Shown: positions 12,781 through 26,282 of the stretch, one piece after another | Layout: the number at the start of each line of letters is the position of its first letter | Position numbering within the stretch: position 1 is the stretch's first letter | Source of the DNA: Rachycentron canadum | Lineage: Eukaryota; Chordata; Actinopteri; Carangiformes; Rachycentridae | Direction of reading: 5' to 3' | DNA length: 64,000 bases | Assembly: GCA_038496675.1 (NCBI GenBank) | Contig: CM076666.1 | Coordinates: forward strand, 14,134,029 to 14,198,028 | Notes under the pieces: generated by a model | The model's input: the letters and a program-made list of their open reading frames with translations, nothing else | Database searches by the model: none | Told to the model about the DNA's origin: nothing | Made by a program: the position numbers and the translations under genes

Positions 12781-15700
12781 GGACTTCCTTAGCCATCAGT
12801 TTCACTCCATTCCAAGCCCAATAGTCTGCAGTAATCGATCTTCAATAACTGGTCACAATACATTTACATTTTCATTAAAAAAAAAAAAAAGATATGTTGT
12901 ATGTTGTTGTTTATGTATTTCTAAAGTTTCCTAAAGTTTTTGGACCCAAAAAAATACCCTCATGAGCTGCAGCTCTCATGTGGAAAGGAAAAGCAAGTTC
13001 CATTTGATGTCATTATAAACTATAACATTAGCCCTGATGAAGTGACAGATCATTAAATACGTAGTTTGGATTTAAGTGCGTAGAGCTTTCTTTTCTCCAT
13101 ATTTGATTTCTTTTTTGCCTCATTTGTTTATTTGGTCTTCTAGAAACAGAATTGGGAATAAGCACCGCTTCAATCATTCACTGATTATTCCACATTGCTG
13201 GATACTTCAAACTAATGAGCTTGACACGCGTTTGAATGCTTCAACACAAAGCTATCTAACTGTAACTGTGTTACTGTTTAAGCTTGAGTCACTGGAAGTG
13301 GCTCTGGCTCATCCAAACCAACTTTTCATGAAAACCTAATATGAGGCGCCTGTGCAGTGAGTGTAAATCCTGGAAACAGCCATAGTGTTACAACACACCT
13401 GGAGCCCAGCCCAGTGACAGGCAGAGAGAGAGCGAGAGAGAGACACTAAAGCAGAGATGGATGGATGAGCCCATGAATTTAAAGCCTGTCACAGTCTTCC
13501 AGCTCTCAATTGCAGCCCCAACCTCTTTTTACCAATTAACTGCTTCATTCAGAGCAGCCCACGCTGCTTTTGGGGACCTTCTCTCGATCGTGCTGGCTGT
13601 CAGGAATTATAGCTGAGATGAAGCTGCCATTCTGTATAGATCACCTCCAGATGTTGTCATGTAAAGTTCACATTCCCAAAAGCAAAATACTCTTTATCCA
13701 GGCACATATTGTGAAACCTAAACTGCCTCTTTCTATATTGTTTTATGTTGTTCTACTGTTTTTAGTCATTCTTTGAGTTTACTTGGCCCAGCAAAAATCT
13801 AAAAAAAAAAATGTTACACGTGAAGATGTTGCATATCTGTATAAATGAAGCAACCCTTTCACCACCAGGCCTTCAGCCAAGGGCCTTTAACCCACTTAAG
13901 GCTGTAGAGGACTAAAGTATGTAAATCTGATGTAAATCTGATGATTTCAAATATGCAGTTTCTTTTGGAGAAGCCTGTGGCTGCCAAAAGGAAAATACTG
14001 CATAATACTGTACAGTATTCAGCTGAGTTGGACAGCAGAAATCATCAGTGATGAATGTTTTATATTAAGGTAATAAAGTGGACTGGAAGAATCCACACTG
14101 GATCAATAGCACAGGGCAGCTTGCCAAACCATGTCATTAACCACATATTAATTCTGGCAGCAGCCGCCAAGCCACATTCTGATCAGGGCGGTTTCTAGAG
14201 GAGTGTTTACCAAAACAAGACTTCCAACTCTGCTTTAGTGGTTTCACGGAGCGATCCAGTGACGTAGGAAACCTCGGCATATTACTGACTTTATGTACGC
14301 ATGTAGGACTGTGAGGTCATGTCACTCTTGTAAATGTTCTTTCTCACCAGAATGTGCTATGCTGTGGACTGGTTCCCAAAGAGAAAAATGAAAGCCTGGT
14401 CCTGCAGTGGATCAAACACACAACAACTGCTCTGAAATAACTTTACTCAAAACAATGGGAGTGTGAAAAGTTGCTGCCTGAAAGAGTTAGCCAGGCTCCT
14501 CATAAAAGTAGTACACTTACAACAGAGATATATTTTTATCTGGAATAGGGCTAAGATTAACCATAAACTTAAGGGCACTTCAGTTCCTGAATATCCACCA
14601 TACAATCTCCACCTTCCACCTTCCTCCAATGCTGATATCTCATTCTTCTCACTCCAAATGTAAGACATGTGTCAAAATTTTCCTCCCCTAATTGACCCCT
14701 AATCACATTTGCTGGACACACAGATGTCTGGGGGGTCTGTAGGATTTATCTCTCCTGAGGGTGTCATGTTTGCTCAGTCCTTTTTGGTTTGATACAGCTT
14801 CAGTCTCACAAGTGCATTGTGCTGTCTGTCCATATATATTTTCAGTGAGCCTATATATTTCACCTTTTTTCAATATTTCCTCAGCTCAAACTTTAATGTT
14901 GTTCTCACTGAAAAAAACACAAGGAGAGAACATTATAGTTTAAGGGAGAAACACAGTTTAATGAGAAAGACTTTCGGGATTCAATCCCTGTGTCTAGAGC
15001 AATAGGCCAAACTTGATGGAGGTGAGAGTTCATGCTGATCCTTATTATTGGCTGATTAAGATGTATGATGACCCCTGACCCCCCCCAGAATCTAAACCAT
15101 GTGTGGCCAAAAGACAAAACTAATAAAACTGATGAGTTTTCATAAAAGTCTGTATTTGTATGAAGGGTAACCAGTTCAAGTAGCATGAAAACTGCATTTT
15201 CTCTTTTTTCTCTTCCTTTTTGTTGCCGTGACCTCACTGTGCTCATATAACCAGAATCATAGAGGCTTTGAGCTCAAGATATTAGATATATAAGCTTCAA
15301 GATATTCCTTTAACTTTCCTCTCTAGGTGAAAAATATCATTTGAAACACACCATAAAACCACATTAAAAGAAGCATAAAAATGTGGAAATATACATTATG
15401 CAATTGATGGAACACATTGTAAAAATTAATCTTGATGAGTGCACAATGTAAACCAGTAATTTACTGTTTTAAGTTGATTGATTCCACTTAGGACTAAAAA
15501 GCTACAATTTAATTAGATTTTATTAAGTTTCTGGCCAAAACAATGAATCTAAATGAAAGAGCAGCTATGTAGATTTAAACCCACTTTTTAAACTCAGCAC
15601 AAAGTACATTGGGCTGTCAAAAACAAATAAGGAATATGAGTTAAAGCCAAATTATCCTATTAACTTGTTCATATTCTAATAGGCAAACTGGATCATTGGC

Positions 15701-16124
15701 TTCAACTTTCACCTCCACTGCATCTCTGACATCAGCGCTCAGTAAACCATTGAAAAGAATTTGGCAGCTCATATCTGGCTCTAATTAGGAACTCTGTCAG
15801 CACTCTTTGGAACAGAGACACACAGAGAAAAGTTGGTGAAGGGGGTTTTAATTTGAGCAATCATAGATAGTCTTACGATAAATTTTTCATCATAATTTGA
15901 ACTTTTCACTCGCCTTTGTGCGCATACTTTCATATGAACAACCCGTACCCATCAGTGTTCTCCCAAAATGTTCACGACTCAAGCCTCTAAAAAGTTAAAA
16001 AATGCAAATATATTCATGTTCATGAAAAGTGACAGAGGTATTTTTCCCACCACATGAGGATTATGTGAAGGAAACAGCCAGTGGTTTTCACATCGGACAA
16101 ACGTGGTGGAAAGTGAGGGTGTTG

Positions 16125-16225
16125 CGGTCAGGTTGGCGGATGGGTGGATGTAGCCTTAAACTCTAGTGACCTGGGTTTAACTCCCAACTCATAGCTAGGA
16201 CTTTTATACAATGAGTGAAGCTTGA
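16125..16225 (+). repeat. tRNA-type SINE relic
   Basis: 'gacctgggtttaactcccaa' resembles a decayed polymerase III B box (GGTTCRANNCC) and is followed by 'gctaggacttttatacaatg', the order seen in a common fish SINE. The A-box side is poorly preserved and no A-rich tail is visible. Confidence 0.4.
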
Positions 16226-16544
16226 GTTTTTAGCAAATTAACAGTGTTTCTTGTTTAACCAGTACCAAAATTGTATCCTCACTTTTAGTTTCTCAACCCT
16301 TGCCTGACTTATAACCACAGTCTTAAACCCAGTGTTCTAATTTTTGTTGGAGGGAAGTTATCTCCATGTGATTTATGTCGACCACATGCAGTGCTGATTA
16401 TAGAGATGTGCTCAATTCACTTTGTTGGATCATGTTCATATTATTACTCCACTAGTTAGAATGGAAATAATACAATAAGACATGGTATATTAATGATATT
16501 GAGCATTGATATAGGTCAAGCCAACTGGAGAAACACTTTTCCTT

Positions 16545-16935
16545 TGTAGCTTTTAGTGGTGTACCTTGAAAAGAATGGTTACTTTCATCCATACTGAAAT
16601 ATCAACAACTACTGAATGGTTTGCCATAAATTTACAAGAATATTAAGTAGGAAATCCTTAGGATGAAGCTTATTCATTTGGCGATCCCTTCACTTTGCAG
16701 CAAGTACAAATTTAGTTTATCACCAAATACCAGCAATGTCATATCCATCAGACTCAGCTGTGTTTTGTGTTCAGTGCTATTTATCAAATGTTAGCATGCT
16801 AACAGGCTAAACTAAGACAGTATGACAAAATATTAGGATGTTGTATGTTGGCATACGGACATAAGCATTTAGCCTAAATGTATGCATTATGCCTTTCAGA
16901 GCCACCAGCGTGATCTTAGACTCTTAGCCTTGGTT
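16545..16935 (-). repeat. dispersed repeat B, diverged copy
   Basis: It is oriented like the 11195 copy. Landmarks are 'atcaacaactactgaatgg', 'aaatccttaggatgaagc', 'gttagcatgctaacaggc', 'ggacataagcatttagcc' and 'cagagccaccagcgtgatc'. Confidence 0.5.
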
Positions 16936-19900
16936 ATTTAATCATCCTAAAAGAAAAACCTGGGCACCTACTCCTGAGGAATAGAAGCTGTAATCACTTT
17001 CTGCAGATCAAAGTGAGCCGGCAGGAAAAAAATTAGCACTGCTACTGAAATTTACTCAGGTATGACCGGAATCACAAGCACTGCCAAGACATTAGAAATT
17101 GACAAAATGCACATTTTCTAAACTTAATGTGTCTTAACATGCATAAAACAGAGACAATTGCTTGTTTGCCTGAAACACGAGCCACTGTAATTTATGTTAT
17201 AGTGCAACAGCAAAATAAATACTTCCTATACAATGTCAGTGCACCTCTCTTATATGGATACATATCTTTGTTGTTCCTCCACTTTTCTGGGACAAGCCTT
17301 TGTTGTTATTTATTCTGACACAATCCTGCTCAATCAATGATGATTAGATGGATTGAGGCCGGGGAAGAGAAGCAGCTCACTGCTTGATTGAACACACATT
17401 TCAGACACTGATGGCAGCGGCCCATGATGAGATCAAACCATTTCATTTGTGTTCTACAGGTAAACAAATTACAGACTATATGTAAACACACACACAACTA
17501 CATGTATGAAATGTACAAATTAATATATTATTGTTATATCTTGTTATATCCAAGGTCACTTTTGTAATCACATTTTCAGATTACATTGGATAATACTGAC
17601 CATTAGCTAACTAGATGTACTGCCAGTTATAATAGCAATTATAACAGAATTAATATTAGCAGAGATGTAGACTGAATATTTCTGTTGTCAGCATTAACTC
17701 ACATTATGTTTAAGATTGCCATAGAAAAAACTTTTATGGGATCATTGAGTTTACACACAAACACTCTGCCTAAGTGACATTATGATTGCTATAATGATAT
17801 AATGTGCTAACCACCTCCAATTTTTCCCCTCGACACAGAAAGATTGATGGCGGCCAGTCAGACCATTCCCTGAGGAGTCCTCTGAAACCCTGAAACAATG
17901 TTGACATAACAAAGATTCATTATGACTTTTATAAAATGAGTTGTCCAATAAGATTATGAAGGTGATTTATTACCTTTCGAGTGGAACATTCCTAATTCCT
18001 AATAAGCTGCAATAATTTCAGAGCAATCCGCTTCATCTAAACCAGTTATACTCTACCAGACGTAATGTCTTCTACTTGCTAAATGAATTAGCATTTCCAA
18101 ACAATGATTTTTTTTTCTCTGTAGGCTTTAACCACAGGTATTTGACAAACTCCAGCTATTAATCCTAGTTAAATACCAAACTCCAGACAGCACAAATATA
18201 ATTGTAAGCCAATGTAAAGTCTCAGCTGGGTTCACAGTTGTTTTTTTTGTTTTTTTTTTGCATGTTGCAGCATCATCTCTATTTATATTGTTGAATCATC
18301 ATTGTTTTTTTGCTTTAAACATCAAAACTGATTTAGATTTTGAAGCAGCAGAGCATTTGTTGTGAGATTCAATGTGTATTAATTGAATTGATCTACAGCA
18401 GCATTTCAACAGGAAACTGTAGAAACGCTAGACATCCTGATATCCTGCATTAAAGTGTTTACAGTGTAAAATAAAGTGGTTCCTTCCAAAAACTCTGATT
18501 AAAAGCTGACGCAGAGCAGCAAATCATCAGAGGAATCAATCATTCTATGATCATATGCCACCGTTGCCTGATCCAAGTGTTGATCTGACTCATCACAGGC
18601 TTTTAAATCAGGCCTCAGATCCACTAATTATTCAGTGTTACTTTTGCTGTGGTTCGCTGGCCCTCTCAAAAATGGATGGAGTCTCTCCTGCTGAGTGAAA
18701 CATGGTTTCAATAACAACACAGTAACGATTTGACAATCATCATGGTTGCCATTTGCCACATCTGAAATCAGCACATTCTTGGCTCAACGCGTCACCTTGA
18801 GGCAGCTCCAAGCAGCCATACCTCTTGTGAATTGAATGCATGCTGCTCTTATGATATTTCTCCTCAAGGTCAAAGGTTAAAAGGTCTCATCTGACAAATA
18901 ATAGTTTGACTGACCTGAGATCACTTGAGATACTGTTTTGCCGTCAGTGAAAAGGAGTTTGATTTGTCGTTTGGCCAGTGAAATGAGCTCATTGTTACCA
19001 CATGAAGCAACATCTGGGGTGTAATGAACAACTGCAAAAGTCCTGATTGAGAATGGCCAAAGAAGCCCTTTCACCTTTAAAAACACATAAAGCTTAAAGT
19101 CCCCAAAAACTTGGCTCCAGATCTTCAATATTATTAGTGTGTATACATCTGTAAATATGCAAAGTTTAGTTTAAAAAACATCACAAGAGTTTTACTCTCA
19201 GAAACAAATCTGCTTCTTCAGGACTATGTGGGTGTGGTTTGGTGAGATTTGATTGACAGTGGCTGTGTAATATAAGCAAATAGCTCATTATGCATTGATT
19301 CAAATATTTTTAAATCCTGATTCAGGATGTCAACTTTTTCCAACAGAGCTCAACACTAAATTGCCTGGTTGAAATAATCAAAAGTGTAACTGTATGTGTT
19401 ATGTGTTGTGTATATGTAGAGCCTCACTTTGCGTCATAGCAAGAGGCAGAGCGAGAGGATGTTTTAAGATTGAAACCAGACTGTTCACATCCTGGTTTCT
19501 GACTTGACATTGGTGTCTTAAAGTAGTCAGATCTAATTTAATCTAATACTATATCACACTATCACACAAAAGCCAGTATTCAAATGTAAAGCACATTTAT
19601 CAGATCAGTTATTGTTACAAACTCAAATTCTACATATAGACATATGGTAAGCTTGTAAAATGTGATGCATTTTTATGGAACAAAACAACTAAATCTTTCT
19701 AACCAGCTACAACAGTAAAATGCATCAGTAATTACTCCTATAATAGAACATTTTTCTATCTATCTTCTATCATTTTTCTGCATATTCATGTACTTACTTT
19801 TGATACTTTAAGTACACTTTCCCTAATATTATGTACATATGCAAATGTAAATGAATTAAAATGCAGGACTTTTACTTGTAATGGGAGATGAAAATTTTTT

Positions 19901-22750
19901 TTATTGCAATACTGCACCAATGGATAAAACGGGAAATAAAATCACATCGTCCCAAATTCCATTTTTTAAAAAAAAGGTCCAATTACCACATAAGAAATAA
20001 CCAAATAACCACAGAACCTTGGAGTCAGAGCAAACCATCAGTATGATGCATACATGAACGATGGAAGTAAAATCTTCCTGCACGCAGTGTCATGCCTCTC
20101 CTCTTTCAGCACTCAAGACTGTCAACACACTTGACATAAAGCACCACAACCTGACAACATGCTGACAAGAAAAATGTGTATGTTACTTTAACAAAATCCC
20201 TGAATGTGTGTGCGCAAATGTTTTTTTGGAGATTGCTGCTTGAAAGGAAATGGGAGATGGACTGAGTGAGTTAAAAAAGTAAACAACAAGTTTTTACTAG
20301 GTGCCATGAAAACAAACATAACATATGTTTTTAAGATGAAATATGATTTTGATTACAGTTTAGCGCTAAAAAATCATATTCTTTTTTGTTCTCCTGCCAG
20401 GTGATAAAATCATAATAGATTATTGTGCTAAAAATTAAATAAAACTCATGCTGGATTGTATGACTCCAAACATCCTGCAGAGTTTGGTAAGCAAACTGGA
20501 GGCAACTATCAGGGCAAGACCCTGTAGTATCAAACCAGGGAATGACCTCACATCAACCATTGACATTTGGTGTAAGCATTTTATCATGACTGTGGTTATT
20601 TCATTAAGCATTTAGGACTGAGAGGAACACTGGATAAATGATCAGTCAAGAATATCAATAACAATTCTGTGCCTGCGTGTCCTGCGGAGTGACACATCCA
20701 TGGTGTATTTGCGTAGCTTAGCACTAACGGAAAGCAACTGGCTAAACCATTAGTGGAAAGTGACATCCATCTTATTGACACAATATCTCATACAATGTAT
20801 TCTCATGTTATATCTCATTTATTTATGTGACTTTGGAGGCATTACCATTCTTGAAAATTTATGAATTCACTCAACACCTCTCCAGCTGCAGCAGGTGTTG
20901 CAGTTACATGTGTTTTGTCAGCAAGGTGGAACGTTGAAATGGAAACTTGAGATGCCGTGATAGAAAGCTACTTGCAAACTCCTGAATTTGAAGGATGTCT
21001 CTCACAGGCACAGGTTATACAGTACAAGCAAACAAATATTGTTTCCAGTTTTTCAAACCTCTGAGCCAAACACATGTTGGGCGGACTGAAACGTGTCTGT
21101 CTGTGTAATCTAGCTGAACTGCAGTCTATTTCTTTATGCCACAGGACATCACATCCATCACTCTCCGTTACTTTTCATTTTCTTTGTAGTCAATTTGATA
21201 TACAGACGAATAATTTAGGTATCTCCTCAAGACACTCCAGAAAGACCTGTCAGTGAGGCAAATCTGTCATTGTAAACTAAATGTTCAATTTGTCCAATCA
21301 AAGCACATGGTTTTATTAAACTGATAAGCCTCAGAGACTTTTTACAGTTTGACAGTGATTAGATTCAGGCCAGAAAAGGGTGCAAACTAAGTCAAGGATA
21401 TCCTCACCGCACCCTGTCTCAGCAGGCGAGCTGCCTGCTGCCTCGCGCACAATGCTATGCTTGCTATTTTCCATCGTTCAGTCTCATTCCAGCTCTAATT
21501 TCAGAAAAAAACACATTTATTCAAAACATGCGGGCCCTCTCACACCTCTTCCCCTGTTTCTACCATACTTTTTTTTCCATCTTTCTTTCTCTCTTGCCTT
21601 TCTTGCCTCTGCCATTTTCTTGCCTCTCTGTCTTTCTGTCTGTTTTCTCCTCTTGCTCTCTGTTTGTCCTCTCCAGCATGTCTCCTGTCCTGTGGTCTTT
21701 CTTTAGTGTCCATATGCTCTTAGAATTAAAAGAAGGGAATGAAGGGACAGAGGAGGTGGGCAGCTCAACCCTCCTCCTGAGGGAGCATCTGCTTCTCTCT
21801 GTCCTCTTGTTCACAGTCCCTCTCTCTCTCTCTTTTGCTTTCTCTCTGGACTAACAAACAGCTCTGACCTCAGACAGTTGGATACGTTACAGAGGAGCAA
21901 CATGATATAAAGCAAAAAATATGCAGCCAAATGACAAATCAGGTTAGGGATGTGGCCAAACTCCAGTACATCACAAATATTTGCAGATAATCGAAATAAC
22001 TATTTCACTCATATGTTGTAATCTGGCAAAAACATTTTTTAAAAACCCTAATACTTGAGAAATGTTGTGTTTATGAACATTTGTGTAAAATTACAGGTCC
22101 TTTGGTGGTCTTCATAACACCCTACAAAATGAGTTCAGCTGCTATGTTTTACTTAGTTGTAGAAAGATATATTGGAGCTTTCACTATGCAAAACCATGAT
22201 AGAAAGTCATCACACACATGCACTAACACATGTGTATAAATAAAGGATAACATGATATTGCTTTAAAATTGTTATCCCCAAAAGTGCAGCATGGTGGCTC
22301 ATTACTAAAAACAATCTGAATTAGAGGTAAATGTAAGGGTGAAAGTCTTAGGGCTTTTACTGGCTCTCCAGTGCATGCTTGGATATGATAATTATGCTAC
22401 ACTATTGTATCCAATCAGGAGGGATGGATTGTAGATCATATAAAAGACTTGTGAGCATTCATGTGAAGAAATAAGACATAAGTTATATGACAGCAGAGTT
22501 GGTCATGAGTTAAAATACTGTGGACTGACAACATGACACCATATCCATTCATTTGGGTTTAATTACATAGAACGATGTACCTTTGACTGATGTGAGACTT
22601 TTGTTTGGTTTGAGACACTTCCGTATTAGTGAGTGCCAAGTCTGACATATCATCCCAGTCATAATTCAGACTTTGAAGTTGACGTAAACCCTATTTTAAA
22701 GTCAGAAACGTGTAATTACAATAACTCTGATGTGACATGAATGCAGCATT
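16936..22750. other. no gene seen
   Basis: AT-rich sequence with T runs (18241-18260) and the polypyrimidine tract at 21555-21695. No exon or repeat family was recognised elsewhere. Confidence 0.65.
21555..21695. repeat. polypyrimidine (TCTT/TCTG)n tract
   Basis: Low-complexity C/T-rich sequence with 'ctttctttctctcttgcc' units. It opens Phe/Leu/Ser-rich ORFs in several frames that are not genes. Confidence 0.75.
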
Positions 22751-22990
22751 AGTTGTGTCCAAAATCACTCCCTTCACTTTTACACTGATTCCTCTATAAT
22801 AATTACTAAATAGTTTATTCTATAGGCCCTAGTCAGGACTTTAGAAGCTCATGAATGGTCACTGTGGGTTTGTAGGCAGGAAGTGCATGCGGAGGGCACT
22901 ACTATTTTCATTCCATTGTGGGAATTTCTGAGGGCAGTATTGGGGAAAATAAAATGCACTCTATAGTAAACAGTGATTTCGGATGCAGCC
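22751..22990. mobile_element. non-autonomous DNA transposon (MITE) with imperfect TIRs
   Basis: The left end 'agttgtgtccaaaatcactc' and the right end 'cagtgatttcggatgcagcc' (22971-22990) are imperfect inverted repeats, matching the 'ggctgcgtccgaaatcac' terminus of a known class of fish MITEs. The 240-base interior has no ORF. Confidence 0.55.
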
Positions 22991-23104
22991 TTTGAATACG
23001 TCTCAGCAAGTGAGGAATATTAATCCATAATTACTCTCAGTAAGCAGACCACTGGTGTGCAGGAACATGCTTAGAATTTCAGTTAATCCTCTGGGCAAAT
23101 GTTA

Positions 23105-23330
23105 ACTTAAAGGAAAAAGTTCAGCATTTAGAGAGAGAAGATGTGTGGATTGATAGCACTCTTATAGATGTTAAATATGAGGCTATAGCTTGGAGAAGGC
23201 TTGTTTAGCCGAGTATAAAGACTAATAACACAATCCCTCTGAAACTGCAAACTGTCATTTCTACACTTAAATTTTGTCAGGATTAAACAAACAACATATC
23301 AACTATTTATTACATACATACAACCACTTA
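23105..23330 (+). repeat. fold-back element, left-arm fragment
   Basis: It begins 'aaaggaaaaagttcagcat' and continues through 'gttaaatatgaggctatag' and 'gtataaagactaataac', following the left arm of the copies at 705 and 34724. The right arm is missing or unrecognisable. Confidence 0.5.
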
Positions 23331-25744
23331 CATATGAGAAGTTATGGAAACATATAAGATAATGTAACACCAAGACTTTCTGATATTAAGCCAATCTTAC
23401 AATGAGAAATCTGAGATTTGTTTAGAGATTACAAAAGTGACGATCAGCTATTTTATATGTGGATCATTTCAGATTTGAATATTGTCTCACTATGTAAACA
23501 CACATCATTACTGACTGACACTACAGTTTCCAGAGAGCAGCTGAAGTGCTATGCGCTGATCTATGTCCATAAATCAGCGATGAACCCATTAATACACCCA
23601 GAGCCCTCATTTTCCATGAGCTATTCCACAAACAACTGATGTTAAAATTCATATCTCAGAACAATGCTATGAAACGTCCCATGAAATACATCAGCCTCCT
23701 GTTGCCCATGAGAGGCTGAGTAGCTGTTTAAAGTGAGCCGAGTAACAAATTCAGCTCCTCAAACTCAGGCGACATGCAGTATATGTCTCAGTGGGTGCAA
23801 TAAATACTCTAATAAAATGATGATGGTGTCAGTGATTCCAACCTCCATGGAGGCATATAAGTGATGTGAGGTCCAGGTACTTATGCCAGAGAGAACTGCT
23901 TTTGTTATGTGACATAAATTTGAATGGCTCCTATTTATATATGATATTTAAACAGTTTTTCATCCAATTAATGTCAGAGGTCGGTGGTGTTGACGTTCCT
24001 TTCATCAGTTATATAGAACCATCTGTTTTATGTCAAAAGAAACTATTTCATGTTATCTGAGATTTTTACCTGTAAATGATCTAAGAATGATTTCATATTT
24101 CTACTTACCCTAACAAAGAATATCATTTAATAATATGGAAGACAGGAAGTCAATTTATTGTATTGAAGAACAATAGAACTAAACCCCATGCTTTTCTATG
24201 ATTATATACCTCTTAACTACCTTTTCACTCCTTTCTGTCTATATCATTAAAGTTGCCTAAAATACAGTTCAGCTCCTGCATTGCTTGTGTACAAAATTAT
24301 GTCTCTCTGACCCTCCCCCTCTCCCCACCAAGTCTGCTCTACCCCACTCGCACAAACATGGACTCAAATCTGCAGGGCACCATCCCCGCTCTGCTGAGTC
24401 AGACCAGATCAAGGCGTGGGGAGTCTTCTTTTTGGCATTGGGGCAGGAGTGCGGATCTGGAGTCTTTGGGCATCACGCCATATGACGATGGTGTCACGCT
24501 TGTTCCCTGCATGTAAATGCATAGCTATGTGCTTTATATCAGTAACATTACACAAAGGGCTTTCCTCAGTCCATAGAAACAGGTGTGCGAAGGGAACATT
24601 CTTCTGTGATGTTGATGATTCATGTGTCCTCTTAAAGAGAAAACTTCTTTTTCAGGTTTGTATGGAACATGTCTATACTTGACCTCAATGTACAGCCTCA
24701 AGGTGAAGGGTTTGGTCTGTTTAATAAAACCATGAAGCTTGCATTACATTAAGCTGCAATCCTGATGCAACTGCATCATCGAGTAACAGATGTTTGTGAC
24801 ATTTTACATCCGAACTCTCTCTCCCTCATGGGCTTGCTTCACTCTATGCACTTAACCCTCATAAAAATCCCCTTTCTTTTATGTCAATGCGCCTTCTGGG
24901 ACATGTACAAGACTTCGCCCTGAGGTAGACTGAACACATAGTGATGATGCACTTACCATAGCACGATTACATGACACATAAACAAAGCAGTATATCGCAG
25001 CAACCAGAGATTCAGTTCGCTGTAAAGTGGGGGGAAAAAAGAAGAAGAGAAAAACAAGGATAAGAAATAATGACAAAATCATGCTGTTCGTTTGGCAGCA
25101 AACACCGAGGAGCACTTCAGAGGGAATCCAGGGTAACTGACTAAGCATATTTGCTATTCTCTCTGGAGTGCCTTCAGCATGTGTCGAGGTGGACTTTAAA
25201 TTAGGCTGCTATGTATTATTAAGTTTTTAGTTCAAACTTGTGTATGACAAGTCATCTGTCTGTTTCAGGCTTTTCATGTGCCACTTCCACAGACACAAGG
25301 TATGGTTCATTAGCAGTGTGAGAAATGAGAAGAGATCTCTCACAGCGATTGAACAAGCCTGTGTTTTGTAGTGAGGACTCTACCAGATTTCTACTAATTA
25401 CAGGCCAGAGGGGGTACAAGCTGAACCAAACAGCTTAACACACATCAGAGAGGAGAATGTTTCTGCCCTTCAAAGCCTTGTGAACGAATGTTTCCTCAAA
25501 CCACAAGCTGCTAATATACTGTTAAGAGAGTTATATTAAGTGAAATATGAGCTAAATAATCACTGTCAGGCTACTTTTACACAGGCTTCTGCATGTTTAT
25601 GTTTTCTGCTTTATGCTTTTTTCTGTCTTAATATTAATGCAGTAGTGAAGGATGAGTAAAGACACATACAAGTATAAATCCTTTACAAACAGTTTTTCCT
25701 CCTTATTTACCTTTCTAAGAATAGTAAAACAGTTTTCAAATCAC
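23331..25744. other. no gene seen
   Basis: Overlapping short ORFs at 24253-24682 are not codon-like across frames and have no recognised domain. Confidence 0.65.
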
Positions 25745-26005
25745 TTATTTGTTTTCTCTTCAGGAGAAGATCTATTAGTATTATTTGTGTTTCTTTGAAA
25801 TCAAGCAACAGCTTGGAAGATGGTTAGCCGCAAGTATGGCTCTGGCCAATAAACAATAATAAAATAGAAAATGGAAATTAGTAAGCTTCAGTGGTAGGAT
25901 TTGGACTAGCGAGGTTAGCTGTTTCCCCCTGTTTCCAGGTTTAATGCTAGGCTAACCACCCCTCTTCTGTAACTACATAACAGTGAAATGAGAGTGATAT
26001 TAATA
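25745..26005 (+). repeat. fold-back element, partial
   Basis: A short left part ('atggctctggcc', 25835) is followed by a recognisable right arm: 'gaggttagctgtttccccct', 'gtttccaggtttaatgctag' and 'gagagtgatattaatatg'. The middle is largely deleted. Confidence 0.55.
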
Positions 26006-26242
26006 TGATGATCTGCTGACAAGATGTGAAAAAAAATCAGTGCAGCAGAGCAATGGATATAAGATAAACCTGGCACCTGCTTTGCTCACACTGTAATTTG
26101 ACCACTGACAGTTTGGTCAGAAATTCAGGTGTGTTATGCTCGTAGCAGCTAATGCAGCCTCAAGCTGCCAGTATCAAACAGAGATGATCTACAAGCTACA
26201 GAAGTCTGGCAAGATCACATTTTTTTTAAGCCCCACCCCAGA

Positions 26243-26282
26243 TTTTTTTTTCTTCTTTTTTTTTTCTTCTTTTTTTTTTTTA
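26243..26282. repeat. poly-T / TTC low-complexity tract
   Basis: Runs of T separated by 'cttct'. A (GTA)6 microsatellite follows at 26364-26381. Confidence 0.85.

Larger units (their letters stand above)
11846..16124. other. no gene seen; low-complexity tracts
   Basis: Contains the GT microsatellite, the purine-rich tract, an (AG)n stretch near 13420-13442 and a perfect 16-base palindrome AATACTGTACAGTATT at 14004-14019. The 113-residue minus ORF at 14905-15246 has no recognised domain. Confidence 0.65.

Noticed and set aside
14960..15010. Possible polymerase III B box ('gggattcaatccc')
   Set aside because: There is no A box at a suitable distance upstream and no tRNA cloverleaf; a single 11-base match is not a tRNA gene.
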